From positions 58,219,000 to 58,282,999 of the forward strand of contig OW121740.1 in the NCBI GenBank assembly GCA_933228675.1: a stretch of DNA of 64,000 nucleotides, written 5' to 3'. This DNA is from Stomorhina lunata. Taxonomy: Eukaryota > Arthropoda > Insecta > Diptera > Rhiniidae. Shown here piece by piece: positions 11,046 through 24,039 of the stretch (position 1 is the first letter of the stretch; each line of letters starts with the position of its first letter). Under the pieces are notes generated by a model. It did no database searches. It saw only the letters and a list, made by a program, of their open reading frames with translations, and was not told the origin of the DNA. The translations under genes and the position numbers were made by a program.

Positions 11046-12180
11046 TTAATAAATCGTTTTGGTATTTACACTTACCCCTTGATTTTTCTGCCACAAGTAT
11101 TTTTTCCAAACATTAATATTCACAAGTTTTAAATTTAACATTTGCTTACCTAAAAAGACAAGAATAATAGTTTATTAGTAAAACAGACTATTACAAATTT
11201 CAGAATAAATTTTTGGATTGTTTTTTAAATAAAGTAAAACTAAATAACAATTTAATTAAATTAAAAAATTATACAGAAAAAAATCATAATTCAGGTCAAT
11301 ACAAAAAAATAAAAAGAAGAAAAAGAAATGAAAAATGGGTATCCTCTGCAATAAAAACACGTTTAAAATTTATTTATATAAATAAAAAATACAGGATATC
11401 CGAGATAAAATTATTTATACAATATAATAATAATTTAAAACGTATAACAATAAATATATGATATTCAGGCAAGAAAAGAGTTATTATTTTACATAAATAA
11501 AATTTATTTTTTTAATCAAACTATAACAATGAACGCTGGACTCTATTAGTTTTATATTTATATTTAAATTGATTTTATACTCATATCGAATTATAAAATA
11601 TTTAAATATGATGCCATAAATTTAAAACTTTTATAAAAAAAATTGAAAAGATATATTTGTAGAAAACAACAATTTTTTTTTAATTATGAACTAATATCTT
11701 CTGAAAATTTCTCAATAATTCACTTTTTCGCTTAAATCAACAATTTGAGCTATTTTGTGTTTAATGATATTTTTTTTATAAATTCATGTGATCATTATTC
11801 ATTTATTTCTCTGGTTGCTAACAACTCTTGCTAACAACTCTTCTCTTCCAACTTCCATGCGAAAAAAGCAGATAAAATTGAAAAAAGTGTATCACTAGCA
11901 GAAAAATCAACATCAACAATTCGACTTTACATTTTACATGATTTGGGTTGGCACAAACAAGAGGTAATTTTTCCATGTTACAACAGACATTTCAACGCCT
12001 TCTTTACGTTTGGGTCAGGTCAACAAGAAATGAATTCAGATGTGCAACAAAAACAATCAACAATCTGCTATAAAAACCCGAAAACTCACATAATGATTTT
12101 ATGGGTGGTCCAAATGGTTTAAAAATATTAAATAACAAAAAAAAATCTGTAATAATTTGAAAGCGATAAAAGTTGTTTAA
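11046..12180. other. No gene seen; extremely AT-rich
   Basis: The 82-residue frame at 11213-11461 is dominated by K, N and I, as expected from AT-rich random sequence. No other signal was found. Confidence 0.5.
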
Positions 12181-12181
12181 G

Positions 12182-12215
12182 GTAAGCCCGACCATCTAAT
12201 ACCCCTCACCAATGA
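12182..12215 (+). mobile_element. 5'-terminal fragment of DINE-like family at the edge of satellite array 1
   Basis: TAAGCCCGACCATCTAATAC followed by CCCTCACCAATGA matches the family's 5' end (CAAGCCCGACCATACGATAC, CCTTCACCGCTAAGG at 50118-50150). The 35-bp satellite begins within about 10 bp. Confidence 0.6.
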
Positions 12216-12221
12216 CTGCAA

Positions 12222-12770
12222 ATTGATCTGAACCAGACAACTGTTATATAGAAAAAGTTGATCTGAATCAGACGACTTTTCTATAGAAAAATTTGCTTTG
12301 AAAAAGTTGATCTGAGTCAAACAACTTTTCTATAGAAAAAGTTGATCTGAATCAGACAACTTTTCTATAGAAAAAGTTGGTATGAATCAGACAAGTTTGC
12401 TCTAGAAAAAGTTGATTTGAATCAGACAAGTTTTCTCTAGAAAAGTTGATCTGGATAAGACAACTTTTCTATAGAAAAAGTTGATCTGAAACAGACAACT
12501 TTTCTACAGAAAAAGTTGATCTGAATCAGACAAGATTTCTATAGAAAAAAATTGATCTGAATCAGACAACTTTTCTATAGAAAAAGTTGATCTGAATCAG
12601 ACAACTTTTCTCTAGAAAAAGTTGATCAAAATCAGACAAATTTTATATAGAAAAAGTTGATCTGAATCAGAAAACTTTCCTTTAGAAAAAGTTACTCTGA
12701 GTCAGGGAACTTTTCTATAGATAAAGTTGCTCTGAATCAGTCAACTATTCTATAAAGTTGCTCTGAAAAA
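12222..12770 (+). repeat. 35-bp satellite, array 1 (diverged)
   Basis: About 15 copies of a 35-bp unit consisting of GTTGATCTGAATCAGACAAC followed by TTTTCTATAGAAAAA, with substitutions and small indels in most copies. Both halves of the unit are inverted repeats. Divergence is much higher than inside array 2, so this looks like an old or marginal part of the same family. Confidence 0.9.
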
Positions 12771-13547
12771 GACAAAAAAATAAGCTTCGAGTATGAAAAG
12801 TCCTAACGATGAGGTCAAAATTTTTATTCTTTTACCCAATAAACGTACATCCTGCCCTGATGTACGTACAAACACTTGAAATCTCATGAGAACGCAGACA
12901 ATATCATTCTAAACTTATCCCTGTTATTACCTCACAAAAATAATATATAATTCATAATTATACCTAAAATACCCCCAAGAATGTCCACAGATGTTTCGGA
13001 GTAAAAATAAAAGAAAATAAATAAAATAAAGTATAAATTTCACCAGAGTAATAATAAATGAATGTTGAATTAGTTTGAAACATAAAATTCAGTTAAAATA
13101 ATAATAACGAAATAAAAACAACAAAAATATTTATATAACATTTAAGAGAAAATATTAAAACAGCAGGAATTCAAAACTCATCATCGTCATCAGCATCATC
13201 AGGATAAAATATACAAAGATGAGCTAAATAAAGGACACATACAGCCATCGTATCATTTCACTACAACCAGAGCATTTTTGGAAGCATATTATTAACTACA
13301 TACTTACATGCGGGTGAATGTAGTATGTATTGGTTGTGATTAGTTGTTACAAGTGGTATATCACTATCATCATAATCATCATCATCACTGTTGGAAAAGT
13401 TTATTTTAAAATAACATCTAACAACATTAAACAAACAGTAAAACAAAATCTAGTCTAAAAGGCCTAAATTACACAAAAGGTACCAGAATTTTTGATATCA
13501 AATGCATCTGAAAAGTACTTAGTAATACAACTTTTCAATTTGTCTTA
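12771..13547. other. No gene seen
   Basis: AT-rich sequence with a CATCATCGTCATCAGCATCA-type trinucleotide run near 13178-13200. The minus frame at 13261-13446 contains an aspartate run from the ATC/ATG trinucleotides near 13365 and is not convincing. Confidence 0.45.
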
Positions 13548-16500
13548 TTGGATCTGATTCGGACAACATTTCTAAAGAAAAAGTTGATCTGTTATGGAAA
13601 AAGTTGCTCCAATTTGGACAAGTTTTTTAAAGAAATAGTTGCCCCGATTAGACCAACATTTCTCTAAAAAAAGTATGAATCAGAAAAGTATGAATCAGAC
13701 AACTTTTCTATAGAAAAAGTTGATCTAATCAGACAACTTTTTTATAGAAAAAGTTGATCTGAATCAGACAACTTTTCGATAGAAGAAGTTCATCTGAATC
13801 AGACAACTTTTCGATAGAAGAAGTTGATCTGAATCAGACAACTTTTCTATAGAAAAAGTTGATCTGATTCAGACAACTTTTCTATAGAAAAGGTTGATCT
13901 GATTCAGACAACTTTTCTATAGAAAAAGTTGATCTGATTCAGACAACTTTTCTATAGAAAAAGTTGATCTGATTCAGACAACTTTTCTATAGAAAAAGTT
14001 GATCTGATTCAGACAACTTTTCTATAGAATAAGTTGATCTGATTCGGACAACTTTTCTATAGAAAAAGTTGATCTGATTCAGACAACTTTTCTATAGAAA
14101 AAGTTGATCTGATTCAGACAACTTTTCTATAGAAAAAGTTGATCTGATTCAGACAACTTTTCTATAGAAAAAGTTGATCTGATTCAGACAACTTTTCTAT
14201 AGAAAAAGTTGATCTGATTCAGACAACTTTTCTATAGAAAAAGTTGATCTGATTCAGACAACTTTTCTATAGAAAAAGTTGATCTGATTCAGACAACTTT
14301 TCTATAGAAAAAGTTGATCTGATTCAGACAACTTTTCTATAGAAAAAGTTGATCTGATTCAGACAACTTTTCTATAGAAAAAGTTGATCTGATTCAGACA
14401 ACTTTTCTATAGAAAAAGTTGATCTGATTCAGACAACTTTTCTATAGAAAAAGTTGATCTGATTCAGACAACTTTTCTATAGAAAAAGTTGATCTGATTC
14501 AGACAACTTTTCTATAGAAAAAGTTGATCTGATTCAGACAACTTTTCTATAGAAAAAGTTGATCTGATTCAGACAACTTTTCTATAGAAAAAGTTGATCT
14601 GATTCAGACAACTTTTCTATAGAAAAAGTTGATCTGATTCAGACAACTTTTCTATAGAAAAAGTTGATCTGATTCAGACAACTTTTCTATAGAAAAAGTT
14701 GATCTGATTCAGACAACTTTTCTATAGAAAAAGTTGATCTGATTCAGACAACTTTTCTATAGAAAAAGTTGATCTGATTCAGACAACTTTTCTATAGAAA
14801 AAGTTGATCTGATTCAGACAACTTTTCTATAGAAAAAGTTGATCCGATTCAGACAACTTTTCTATAGAAAAAGTTGATCTGATTCAGACAACTTTTCTAT
14901 AGAAAAAGTTGATCTGATTCAGACAACTTTTCTATAGAAAAAGTTGATCTGATTCAGACAACTTTTCTATAGAAAAAGTTGATCTGATTCAGACAACTTT
15001 TCTATAGAAAAAGTTGATCTGATTCAGACAACTTTTCTATAGAAAAAGTTGATCTGATTCAGACAACTTTTCTATAGAAAAAGTTGATCTGATTCAGACA
15101 ACTTTTCTATAGAAAAAGTTGATCTGATTCAGACAACTTTTCTATAGAAAAAGTTGATCTGATTCAAACAACTTTTCTATAGAAAAAGTTGATCTGATTC
15201 AGACAACTTTTCTATAGAAAAAGTTGATCTGATTCAGACAACTTTTCTATAGAAAAAGTTTCTCGGAATTAGATAACTTTTCTTTAGAAAAAGTTGATCT
15301 GATTCAGAAAGTTTTCCTATAGAAAAAGTTGATCTGATTCATACAACTTTTCTATAGAAAAAGTTTCTTGGAATTAGATAACTTTTCTATAGAAAAAGTT
15401 GATCCGAATCAGACAACTTTTCTATAGAAAAAGTTGATCCGAATCAGACAACTTTTCTATAGAAAAAGTTGATCTGAATCAGACAACTTTTCTATAGAAA
15501 AAGTTGATCTGAATCAGACAACTTTTCTATAGAAAAAGTTGATCTGAATTAAACAACTTTTCTATAGAAAAAGTTAATCTGAATTAGACAACTTTTCTAT
15601 AGAAAAAGTTGATCTGAATCATACAACTTTTCTCTAGAAAAAGTTGATCTGAATCAGACAAAATTTCTATAGAAAAAGTCGATCTGAATCAGACAACTTA
15701 TCTATAGAAAAAGTTGAATTGATTTCCCTAGAAAAAGTTGCTCCGATTCAGGAAGTTTTCTGTAGAAAAAATTGATTCCATTCGACAAAGTTTTCTATAG
15801 AAAAAGTTGATCTGATTCAGACAACTTTTCTATAGAAAAGTTGCTCCGATTCGAAAAACATTTCTATAGAAAAAAATGATCTGATTCAGACAACTTTTCT
15901 ATAAAAAAAGTTGATCTGATTCAGACAACTTTTCTGTAGAAAAAGTTGATCTGATTCAGACAACTTTTCTATAGAAAAAGTTGATCTGATTCAGACAACT
16001 TTTCTATAGAAAAAGTTGATCTGATTCAGACAACTTTTCTATAGAAAAAGTTGATCTGATTCAGACAACTTTTCTATAGAAAAAGTTGATCTGATTCAGA
16101 CAACTTTTCTATAGAAAAAGTTGATCTGATTCAGACAACTTTTCTATAGAAAAAGTTGATCTGATTCAGACAACTTTTCTATAGAAAAGGTTGATCTGAT
16201 TCAGACAACTTTTCTATAGAAAAAGTTGATCTGATTCAGACAACTTTTCTATAGAAAAAGTTGATCTGATTCAGACAACTTTTCTATAGAAAAAGTTGAT
16301 CTGATTCAGACAACTTTTCTATAGAAAAAGTTGATCTGATTCAGACAACTTTTCTATAGAAAAAGTTGATCTGATTCAGACAACTTTTCTATAGAAAAAG
16401 TTGATCTGATTCAGACAACTTTTCTATAGAAAAAGTTGATCTGATTCAGACAACTTTTCTATAGAAAAAGTTGATCTGATTCAGACAACTTTTCTATAGA

Positions 16501-17168
16501 AAAAGTTGATCTGATTCAGACAACTTTTCTATAGAAAAAGTTGATCTGATTCAGACAACTTTTCTATAGAAAAAGTTGATCTGATTCGGACAACTTTTCT
16601 ATAGAAAAAGTTGATGTGATTCAGACAACTTTTCTATAGAAAAAGTTGATCTGATTCAGACAACTTTTCTATAGAAAAAGTTGATCTGATTCAGACAACT
16701 TTTCTATAGAAAAAGTTGATCTGATTCAGACAACTTTTCTATAGAAAAAGTTGATCTGATTCAGACAACTTTTCTATAGAAAAAGTTGATCTGATTCAGA
16801 CAACTTTTCTATAGAAAAAGTTGATCTGATTCAGACAACTTTTCTATAGAAAAAGTTGATCTGATTCAGACAACTTTTCTATAGAAAAAGTTGATCTAAT
16901 TCAGACAACTTTTCTATAGAAAAAGTTGATCTGATTCAGACAACTTTTCTATAGAAAAAGTTTCTCGGAATTAGATAACTTTTCTTTAGAAAAAGTTGAT
17001 CTGATTCAGAAAGTTTTCCTATAGAAAAAGTTGATCTGATTCAGACAACTTTTCTATAGAAAAAGTAAATCTAATTCAGACAACATTTCTTTAGAAAAAT
17101 TTGCTCCGATTCGGGTTTCTATCAGAAATTGGTTCTCGGATAAGTTTTATATAGAAAAAGTTGCTCCA
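13548..17168 (+). repeat. 35-bp satellite, array 2 (homogeneous, about 100 copies)
   Basis: The unit is GTTGATCTGATTCAGACAAC plus TTTTCTATAGAAAAA (35 bp). Between about 14050-15250 and 15900-16950 successive units are nearly all identical; diverged units sit at both edges (13548-13850, 17040-17168) and in a middle zone (15250-15900), where GAATC replaces GATTC. A divergent block with TTTCTCGGAATTAGATAACT occurs at 15259 and again at 16961, showing an internal segmental duplication. Each unit has two dyads: TCTGA-T-TCAGA within GTTG...CAAC, and TTTTCTATAGAAAA. There is no coding role, because 35 is not a multiple of 3. Confidence 0.97.
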
Positions 17169-17288
17169 AGAGGAATATATTGGTACTATTTGGCATATGT
17201 TGTTCTTTTCTCTATCTCATTTAGGTGCTGCAATAGAGCACTTATCTCCCCTCCTGCTGTTTTCTTTTCGTATCATTTTACTTTTTGC

Positions 17289-17324
<36 letters not shown>

Positions 17325-19379
17325 ATTTTGTGAACTTGCAACAGAGTAGAGAAACAGTAGAACGATAAAGTTTTTAATTTAAAAAACAATTTAATTTAAC
17401 TTTGATATTCTGTTGCTGCTGCTTGTACTGCAACAACAACAACTGCTGCTGCTGTTGCTGTAGCTTTAGATCCTGCGGGGAGTTTGAATTAATATTAAGT
17501 AGTTCGTCGAATGTCTGTATTTGTTTTTTCACCAACACAAACGAATATTTTATGAGTTTATAAATAAATATGTATGGGTATGTGTGTGTTTGTGCGTATG
17601 TGGGAGAGTTTATGTTTGTAGTAAAAGAGTTTTACTCTAAAATAATGTTAGAAAAAAAGTTTTATTTCAAAATTTTAGAGTTGAAATAATAAAATTTGTG
17701 AGATTATTCGTATGTGAAAAAAAGAAAAACTTTTAGGGAAAATGTTTAAATGTGGCAAGTGAAAAAGTTCAAAAAAGCATTTAATTTTTTACTACAATTT
17801 TAAGTAGTAGTAGAAATTTTGTTTTGTTAAAATGTTTTTATAACAAAAATGTTTCGTGTGCATAGAATTTATATCTAGCAGCAACATGTTGCTTGAACCT
17901 AGTTCATTGTAGAAGCTATAGATACTGCTTTGACTTCTGTAAGACATAACTTTCAACAAAATGTAGCGCCTCGTAAAATACAACAATAATTTATGACAAA
18001 AATATTATGAAAATTGTATTATTATTTATTTTGCTCATATTCGAGTAATAATGTATGATTATTTTAAATGTAAAATGTGAAATTACATTTTATCATACAA
18101 AATTTTTGTTTTATTTATTTGTTAGGAGTAGTTAACATTACGCATTTTCCCACAACTTGTACGAAGACAGGCAGACAGACAGACAAATTTCCATTCTTCC
18201 TGGCAAAATGCTGCAGGAACAAAAAGTTTTTTCTTTTACATGCTTTTAACAAATAAATTAGATTTAAGGCTAAAAACAATAGCAACCAGTTGTACTAGTT
18301 GAACGAATACCAAAAATTTTATGCTGTTGCTGTGGCGTCGCTTTCGAAGTCAGTGAATGCATCTAAAAGTATGCTATGAATTTATTGCAAAGCCACATTA
18401 CAATGATGTAGTTTTTGATTTAATTTTGACTTTCTCTTTTTTCTTTTCTCGGGTTTCTGTAAACATTTTGTTTTTATTTATAATGAAAAGTAATTTAACA
18501 AAAGTTTTATAGTTTTGGTTTTACAAGTTTTATTTTTCTGAATAAATTTTGGTTAGACATTTGCTGTAGAACCACCAAAACTTAACCTTGCAGAACTTAT
18601 AGGACTCAAAGCGCAAAGTAAAAAATTAAATATAAATTTCTCAAGAATTGTTTTAATAAAAAATAAAAATTTATATTTATTTATAGTTTGAAATGCATTT
18701 GAAAAAGTTTATTCCAACATTAAAAATTCAAAACCTTAAAAATGCTAAGCAACAGAAAAAAACCGAAAAAGTTATAATAATTTCATTTTAGATTCATCAA
18801 AAGTTTTCAAGAATAGTTTTGTTATAATTTAATAAAAAAAATATTTTTGTAAAAACTTAATGTCAATTTTTGAGGACTCAAGGAAAAAAGTTTTAGAAAA
18901 ATAAATTTAATTTAAATCTTCAGATGGACAAAGCTTTAAAAGATTTAATGCAATTAAAAGTTTAATAATTTCATTATTTTAAACAAGAGCATACTGTTTG
19001 GCTTTATTTTAAATATAAAATATTGCATATTTTAAGGATAAGAGAGTTTTGAAACCTCGTCTTAATATTGATAAAATAAATGAAATTAATTCAATTTAAC
19101 ATTTATTAGCCTAAAGTTCATTTGGTATGATGTCAGCATATAAAATCTTCTCATTAAGAAGTTAAAAGACTTCACCCTAATGAAGAAACGACCACATTTT
19201 TATAATACTCCTCTATACACGAGGGTATGACTTAAAAGTCTTTGACATCAAACAAAAAAGCCATAGAAAACATTTTATTTTTTTTAACAAACCAGAAAAA
19301 TTGTATACAAAGAATCGATTGAAAACTTTTCTACATAAAATGTTGATTCGAAACTTTGTTTTAGACGACATGAAAAGTT
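17169..19379. other. Non-satellite spacer between converging arrays
   Basis: Holds a run of about 31 A at 17291-17321, a GTTGCTGCTGCTTG...CAACAACAACAACTGCTGCTG opa-type run at 17411-17462 that can fold on itself, a CAGACAGACAGACA run near 18170, and otherwise AT-rich DNA. There is no convincing gene. The 64-residue minus frame at 17792-17986 is unremarkable. A few decayed satellite units begin at about 19318. Confidence 0.5.
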
Positions 19380-21816
19380 GTTTTATTCAGAGCAACTTTT
19401 TCTGTAGAAAAGTTGTCTGAATCAGAGCAACTTTTCTGTAGAAAAGTTGTCTGAATCAGAGCAACTTTTCTGTAGAAAAGTTGTCTGAATCAGATCAACT
19501 TTTCCTATAGAAAAGTTGTCCAAATCAGATCAACTTTTCCTATAGAAAAGTTGTCTGATTCAGATCAACTTTTCCTATAGAAAAGTTGTCTGATTCAGAT
19601 CAACTTTTTCTATAGAAAAGTTGTCTGATTCAGATCAACTTTTTCTATAGAAAAGTTGTCTGATTCAGATCAACTTTTTCTATAGAAAAGTTGTCTGATT
19701 CAGATCAACTTTTTCTATAGAAAAGTTGTCTGATTCAGATCAACTTTTTCTATAGAAAAGTTGTCTGATTCAGATCAACTTTTTCTATAGAAAAGTTATC
19801 TGATTCAGATCAACTTTTTCTATAGAAAAGTTGCCTGATTCAGATCAACTTTTTCTATAGAAAAGTTGTCTGATTCAGATCAACTTTTTCTATAGAAAAG
19901 TTGTCTGATTCAGATCAACTTTTTCTATAGAAAAGTTGTCTGATTCAGATCAACTTTTTCTATAGAAAAGTTGTCTGATTCAGATCAACTTTTTCTATAG
20001 AAAAGTTGTCTGATTCAGATCAACTTTTTCTATAGAAAAGTTGTCTGATTCAGATCAACTTTTTCTATAGAAAAGTTGTCTGATTCAGATCAACTTTTTC
20101 TATAGAAAAGTTGTCTGATTCAGATCAACTTTTTCTATAGAAAAGTTGTCTGATTCAGATCAACTTTTTCTATAGAAAAGTTGTCTGATTCAGATCAACT
20201 TTTTCTATAGAAAAGTTGTCTGATTCAGATCAACTTTTTCTATAGAAAAGTTGTCTGATTCAGATCAACTTTTTCTATAGAAAAGTTGTCTGATTCAGAT
20301 CAACTTTTTCTATAGAAAAGTTGTCTGATTCAGATCAACTTTTTCTATAGAAAAGTTGTCTGATTCAGATCAACTTTTTCTATAGAAAAGTTGTCTGATT
20401 CAGATCAACTTTTTCTATAGAAAAGTTGTCTGATTCAGATCAACTTTTTCTATAGAAAAGTTGTCTGATTCAGATCAACTTTTTCTATAGAAAAGTTGTC
20501 TGATTCAGATCAACTTTTTCTATAGAAAAGTTGTCTGATTCAGATCAACTTTTTCTATAGAAAAGTTGTCTGATTCAGATCAACTTTTTCTATAGAAAAG
20601 TTGTCTGATTCAGATCAACTTTTTCTATAGAAAAGTTGTCTGATTCAGATCAACTTTTTCTATAGAAAAGTTGTCTGATTCAGATCAACTTTTTCTATAG
20701 AAAAGTTGTCTGATTCAGATCAACTTTTTCTATAGAAAAGTTGTCTGATTCAGATCAACTTTTTCTATAGAAAAGTTGTCTGATTCAGATCAACTTTTTC
20801 TATAGAAAAGTTGTCTGATTCAGGTCAACTTTTTCTATAGAAAAGTTGTCTGATTCAGATCAACTTTTTCTATAGAAAAGTTGTCTGATTCAGATCATCT
20901 TTTTCTATAGAAAAGTTGTCTGATTCAGATCAACTTTTTCTATAGAACAGTTGTCTGATTCAGATCAACTTTTTCTATAGAAAACTTGTCTGATTCAGAT
21001 CAACTTTTTCTATAGAAAAGTTGTCTGATTCAGATCAACTTTTTCTATAGAAAAGTTGTCTGATTCAGATCAACTTTTTCTATAGAAAAGTTGTCTGATT
21101 CAGATCAACTTTTTCTATAGAAAAGTTGTCTGATTCAGATCAACTTTTTTTATAGAAAAGTTGTCTGATGCAGATCAACTTTTTCTATAGAAAAGTTGTC
21201 TGATTCAGATCAGCTTTTTCTATAGAAAAGTTGTCTGATTCAGATCAACTTTTTCTATAGAAAAGTTGTCTGATTCAGATCAACTTTTTCTATAGAAAAG
21301 TTGTCTGATTCAGATCAACTTTTTCTATAGAAAAGTTGTCTGATTCAGATCAACTTTTTCTATAGAAAAGTTGTCTGATTCAGATCAACTTTTTCTATAG
21401 AAAAGTTGTCTGATTCAGATCAACTTTTTCTATAGAAAAGTTGTCTGATTCAGATCAACTTTTTCTATAGAAAAGTTGTCTGATTCAGATCAACTTTTTC
21501 TATAGAAAAGTTGTCTGATTCAGATCAAATTTTTCTATAGAAAAGTTGTCTGATTCAGATCAACTTTTTCTATAGAAAAGTTGTCTGATTCAGATCAACT
21601 TTTTCTATAGAAAAGTTGTCTGATTCAGATCAACTTTTTCTATAGAAAAGTTGTCTGATTCAGATCAACTTTTTCTATAGAAAAGTTGTCTGATTCAGAT
21701 CAACTTTTTCTATAGAAAAGTTGTCTGATTCAGATCAACTTTTTCCATAGAAAAGTTGTCTGATTCAGATCAACTTTTTCTATAGAAAAGTAGTCTGAAG
21801 CAGATCAACTTTTTCT
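19380..21816 (-). repeat. 35-bp satellite, array 3 (inverted, about 69 copies)
   Basis: The same 35-bp family as arrays 1 and 2 but in reverse orientation: GATCAACTTTTTCTATAGAA then AAGTTGTCTGATTCA on the plus strand. Units are nearly identical from about 19600 to 21780, with scattered single-base variants. The first few (19395-19560) are diverged. In monomer orientation the base at the centre of the TCTGA-N-TCAGA dyad is A here, as in array 1, whereas the body of array 2 has T. Confidence 0.97.
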
Positions 21817-22949
21817 TTATATTACGAAAACATTATATTTTCACCTCGTATCCTTTACAATTAAACATCCCCATATCCATGTAATAAATGTTCTCTTCTT
21901 CTTAGCATTAATTTTTTTCCTTTTCGTTTTTATTATATTTTTATTAATTTGTCTTTATGATTCTATTGTGTTGGTGTACATTTATTTTCAATATAACGTA
22001 ATTCAAATTTGTTGGAATTTCCATCCCTCTGTACTCCTGCTGCGTGTTGAGAGAAGAAACAACACTTACAATAGCGGTATCCTGGACAAACCTTTGTTTT
22101 TGCTGTTATTTTGTTATTGCAGCTGTTAGATGTCCTGTTGACAGTTACACTTTGGGGAATTTGTAAATAATTTGCTATTAATTAACATACTTTTTTTTCT
22201 GTAGATGTTAGTTGTTTTTATTTAATGTAGTTAAATATATTTAATGAGAAAAAGTACTACAAGGATCTGGGAGACGAAGACAAGGGGGAAAGAAGGACAT
22301 TTGCTTAGAAAATAACAACAACAGCGGAAATACTCAAAGACATTAGGTTTATTAGCACCCATGTTAATTTATTCTTTTTTTTTCTTATTTTTATTCTAGT
22401 AAATGAATTGTTATTACGTCATTTGTCAGTGGGAGAGTAAGTTGAACAAACGTTTCACTTTTTAGGGGATAAATGTAAACTTTGACTTTAAAATTAAGTC
22501 TTGAATAAATTTAAAGAACCTATATAAAATTGTATGTTTTCAAAAAAAAAAAAAAAAAATGAAGATAAACTGAGAGGAGTTTATAATAAATTGTGTATTT
22601 GAATGTTTTTTCGACTTTTCATTAATTTGTTTCATTAATTTGTTGCTTTGCTTTTGCTTTACACTGTTTCATAGTTTATGCCGTAAATTAATAACATACT
22701 TTTAGGCTTATAAATAATAAATGTCACATTCGAATACGCGAACACACTTAAAAAACCCAACACACTCGCACACAAATTAAATGCCTTAAGCATCCCAACA
22801 AACATTTTGGAAATATCTTTTATATTATCTTATTTATCTATTATATTTTAATTTAAATTTTATAATAAAAAATATCGATTAGTTTATCTCTTTTTTAAAT
22901 ATTTATAAGAATTGAATGAATTAATGGTCATCAATTTTTAACTTTCAAA
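21817..22949. other. No gene seen
   Basis: AT-rich sequence with an A run of about 17 at 22543-22559 and a few short GC-richer patches (22020-22150). No coding signal. Confidence 0.5.
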
Positions 22950-23690
22950 TTTCAATAATTGGATCAAGGTATTTAATAGCCCTTACAACGTAATTCTGTG
23001 ATATCTGTGATAATTTTTCTTTTAAAATTTTTGAAATCTGTTCATATGAATGGTTTTCAGTTCGAAATATTTTGACGACAAAAGTTTTATATAAGAAATC
23101 TTTTGTGTCGAAAGTTTTCCATAGAAAATCTTTCAATAACAAAAGTTTATAGGATTTTTTTGAAAGCTTTCGATATGGAATGTTTTTAGTTGAAAGCTTT
23201 TTATATCAAAAGTCATCTATGGAAAAGCTTTTGATATTGAAATTTTTTTACATGAAAGTTTTACACATAAAAGTTTTATATAAGAAATAAATATATATTA
23301 AAAAACTTTAAGGTTATCTATAGGAAAGCTTTTAATATTGAAATTTTTCTATAGAAAAGTTTCATATAAAAAGTTTTCTATCTAAAATATTTTGACGACA
23401 AATGTTTTATATAAGAAATGTTTCGATATATTTTCGAAAACCTTTCGTCATCGAAAGTTTTGTATAAGAAAACTTTAGATAAATAATTGCAGTTTTTTTT
23501 ATGGAAAGCTTTTGATGTGGAATGTTTGTAGTAGAAAGCTTTAGATATTAAAAGTTATCTTTAGGAAAGTTTTACATATTGAAAGTTTTCTATCCGAAAA
23601 ATCTTGTCGACAAAAGTTTAGTATTAGAAATCGCTATACATCCAACCGAAAGCTTTAAGATTTGAAAGTTTTCTATTATTATTTTAATGG
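22950..23690. repeat. Decayed tandem repeat of AAAGCTTTTGATATCGAAAG type
   Basis: Repeated phrases GAAAGCTTTTGATATT, GAAAGTTTTCTATAGAAAA and AAAGTTTTATATAAGAAATC at roughly 35-40-bp intervals, heavily diverged. The same family occupies 55180-56250. The phrases are quasi-palindromic and share TTTTCTATAGAAAA with the 35-bp satellite. The 65-residue minus frame at 22945-23142 is a by-product. Confidence 0.7.
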
Positions 23691-24039
23691 AACGACACAT
23701 AATTCGGCGAAATAGGACTTTTAAAAAATATACTTTTTTAGGAATAATTTACAGATTTTTAGAAAATTACGCTAATTTTAATAAAATTGCTTTAAAGTAT
23801 GAGTTAGGGCCTTTTTACATGAAACCGACGTTATAGAGGTTTATGTCAAGTATGAACAAATTGTTTTAAGTTTACAAATGATTTATTAGTTAAACGTTTT
23901 GGCACAATATATTAACTATTTATCTTTTGATTTATAAGCGTTTTTTGAATTTCTGAGTTGATATTGTATGGGTCAAATATGCTCCGATTTCAATAAAATT
24001 TGTTACAGCTGCTATAAACAATATTTTTGCCGAACTTTA

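Noticed and set aside
11213..11461. 82-residue lysine/asparagine/isoleucine-rich frame
   Set aside because: The composition is what very AT-rich random sequence gives; no motif.
17291..17321. A run of 31 A as a LINE or SINE tail
   Set aside because: No element body recognised upstream on either strand; treated as a homopolymer microsatellite.
12222..21816. CRISPR-like reading of the regular 35-bp repeats
   Set aside because: There are no unique spacers: the whole 35-bp period is the repeat. The host is an insect and no cas-like genes are present.
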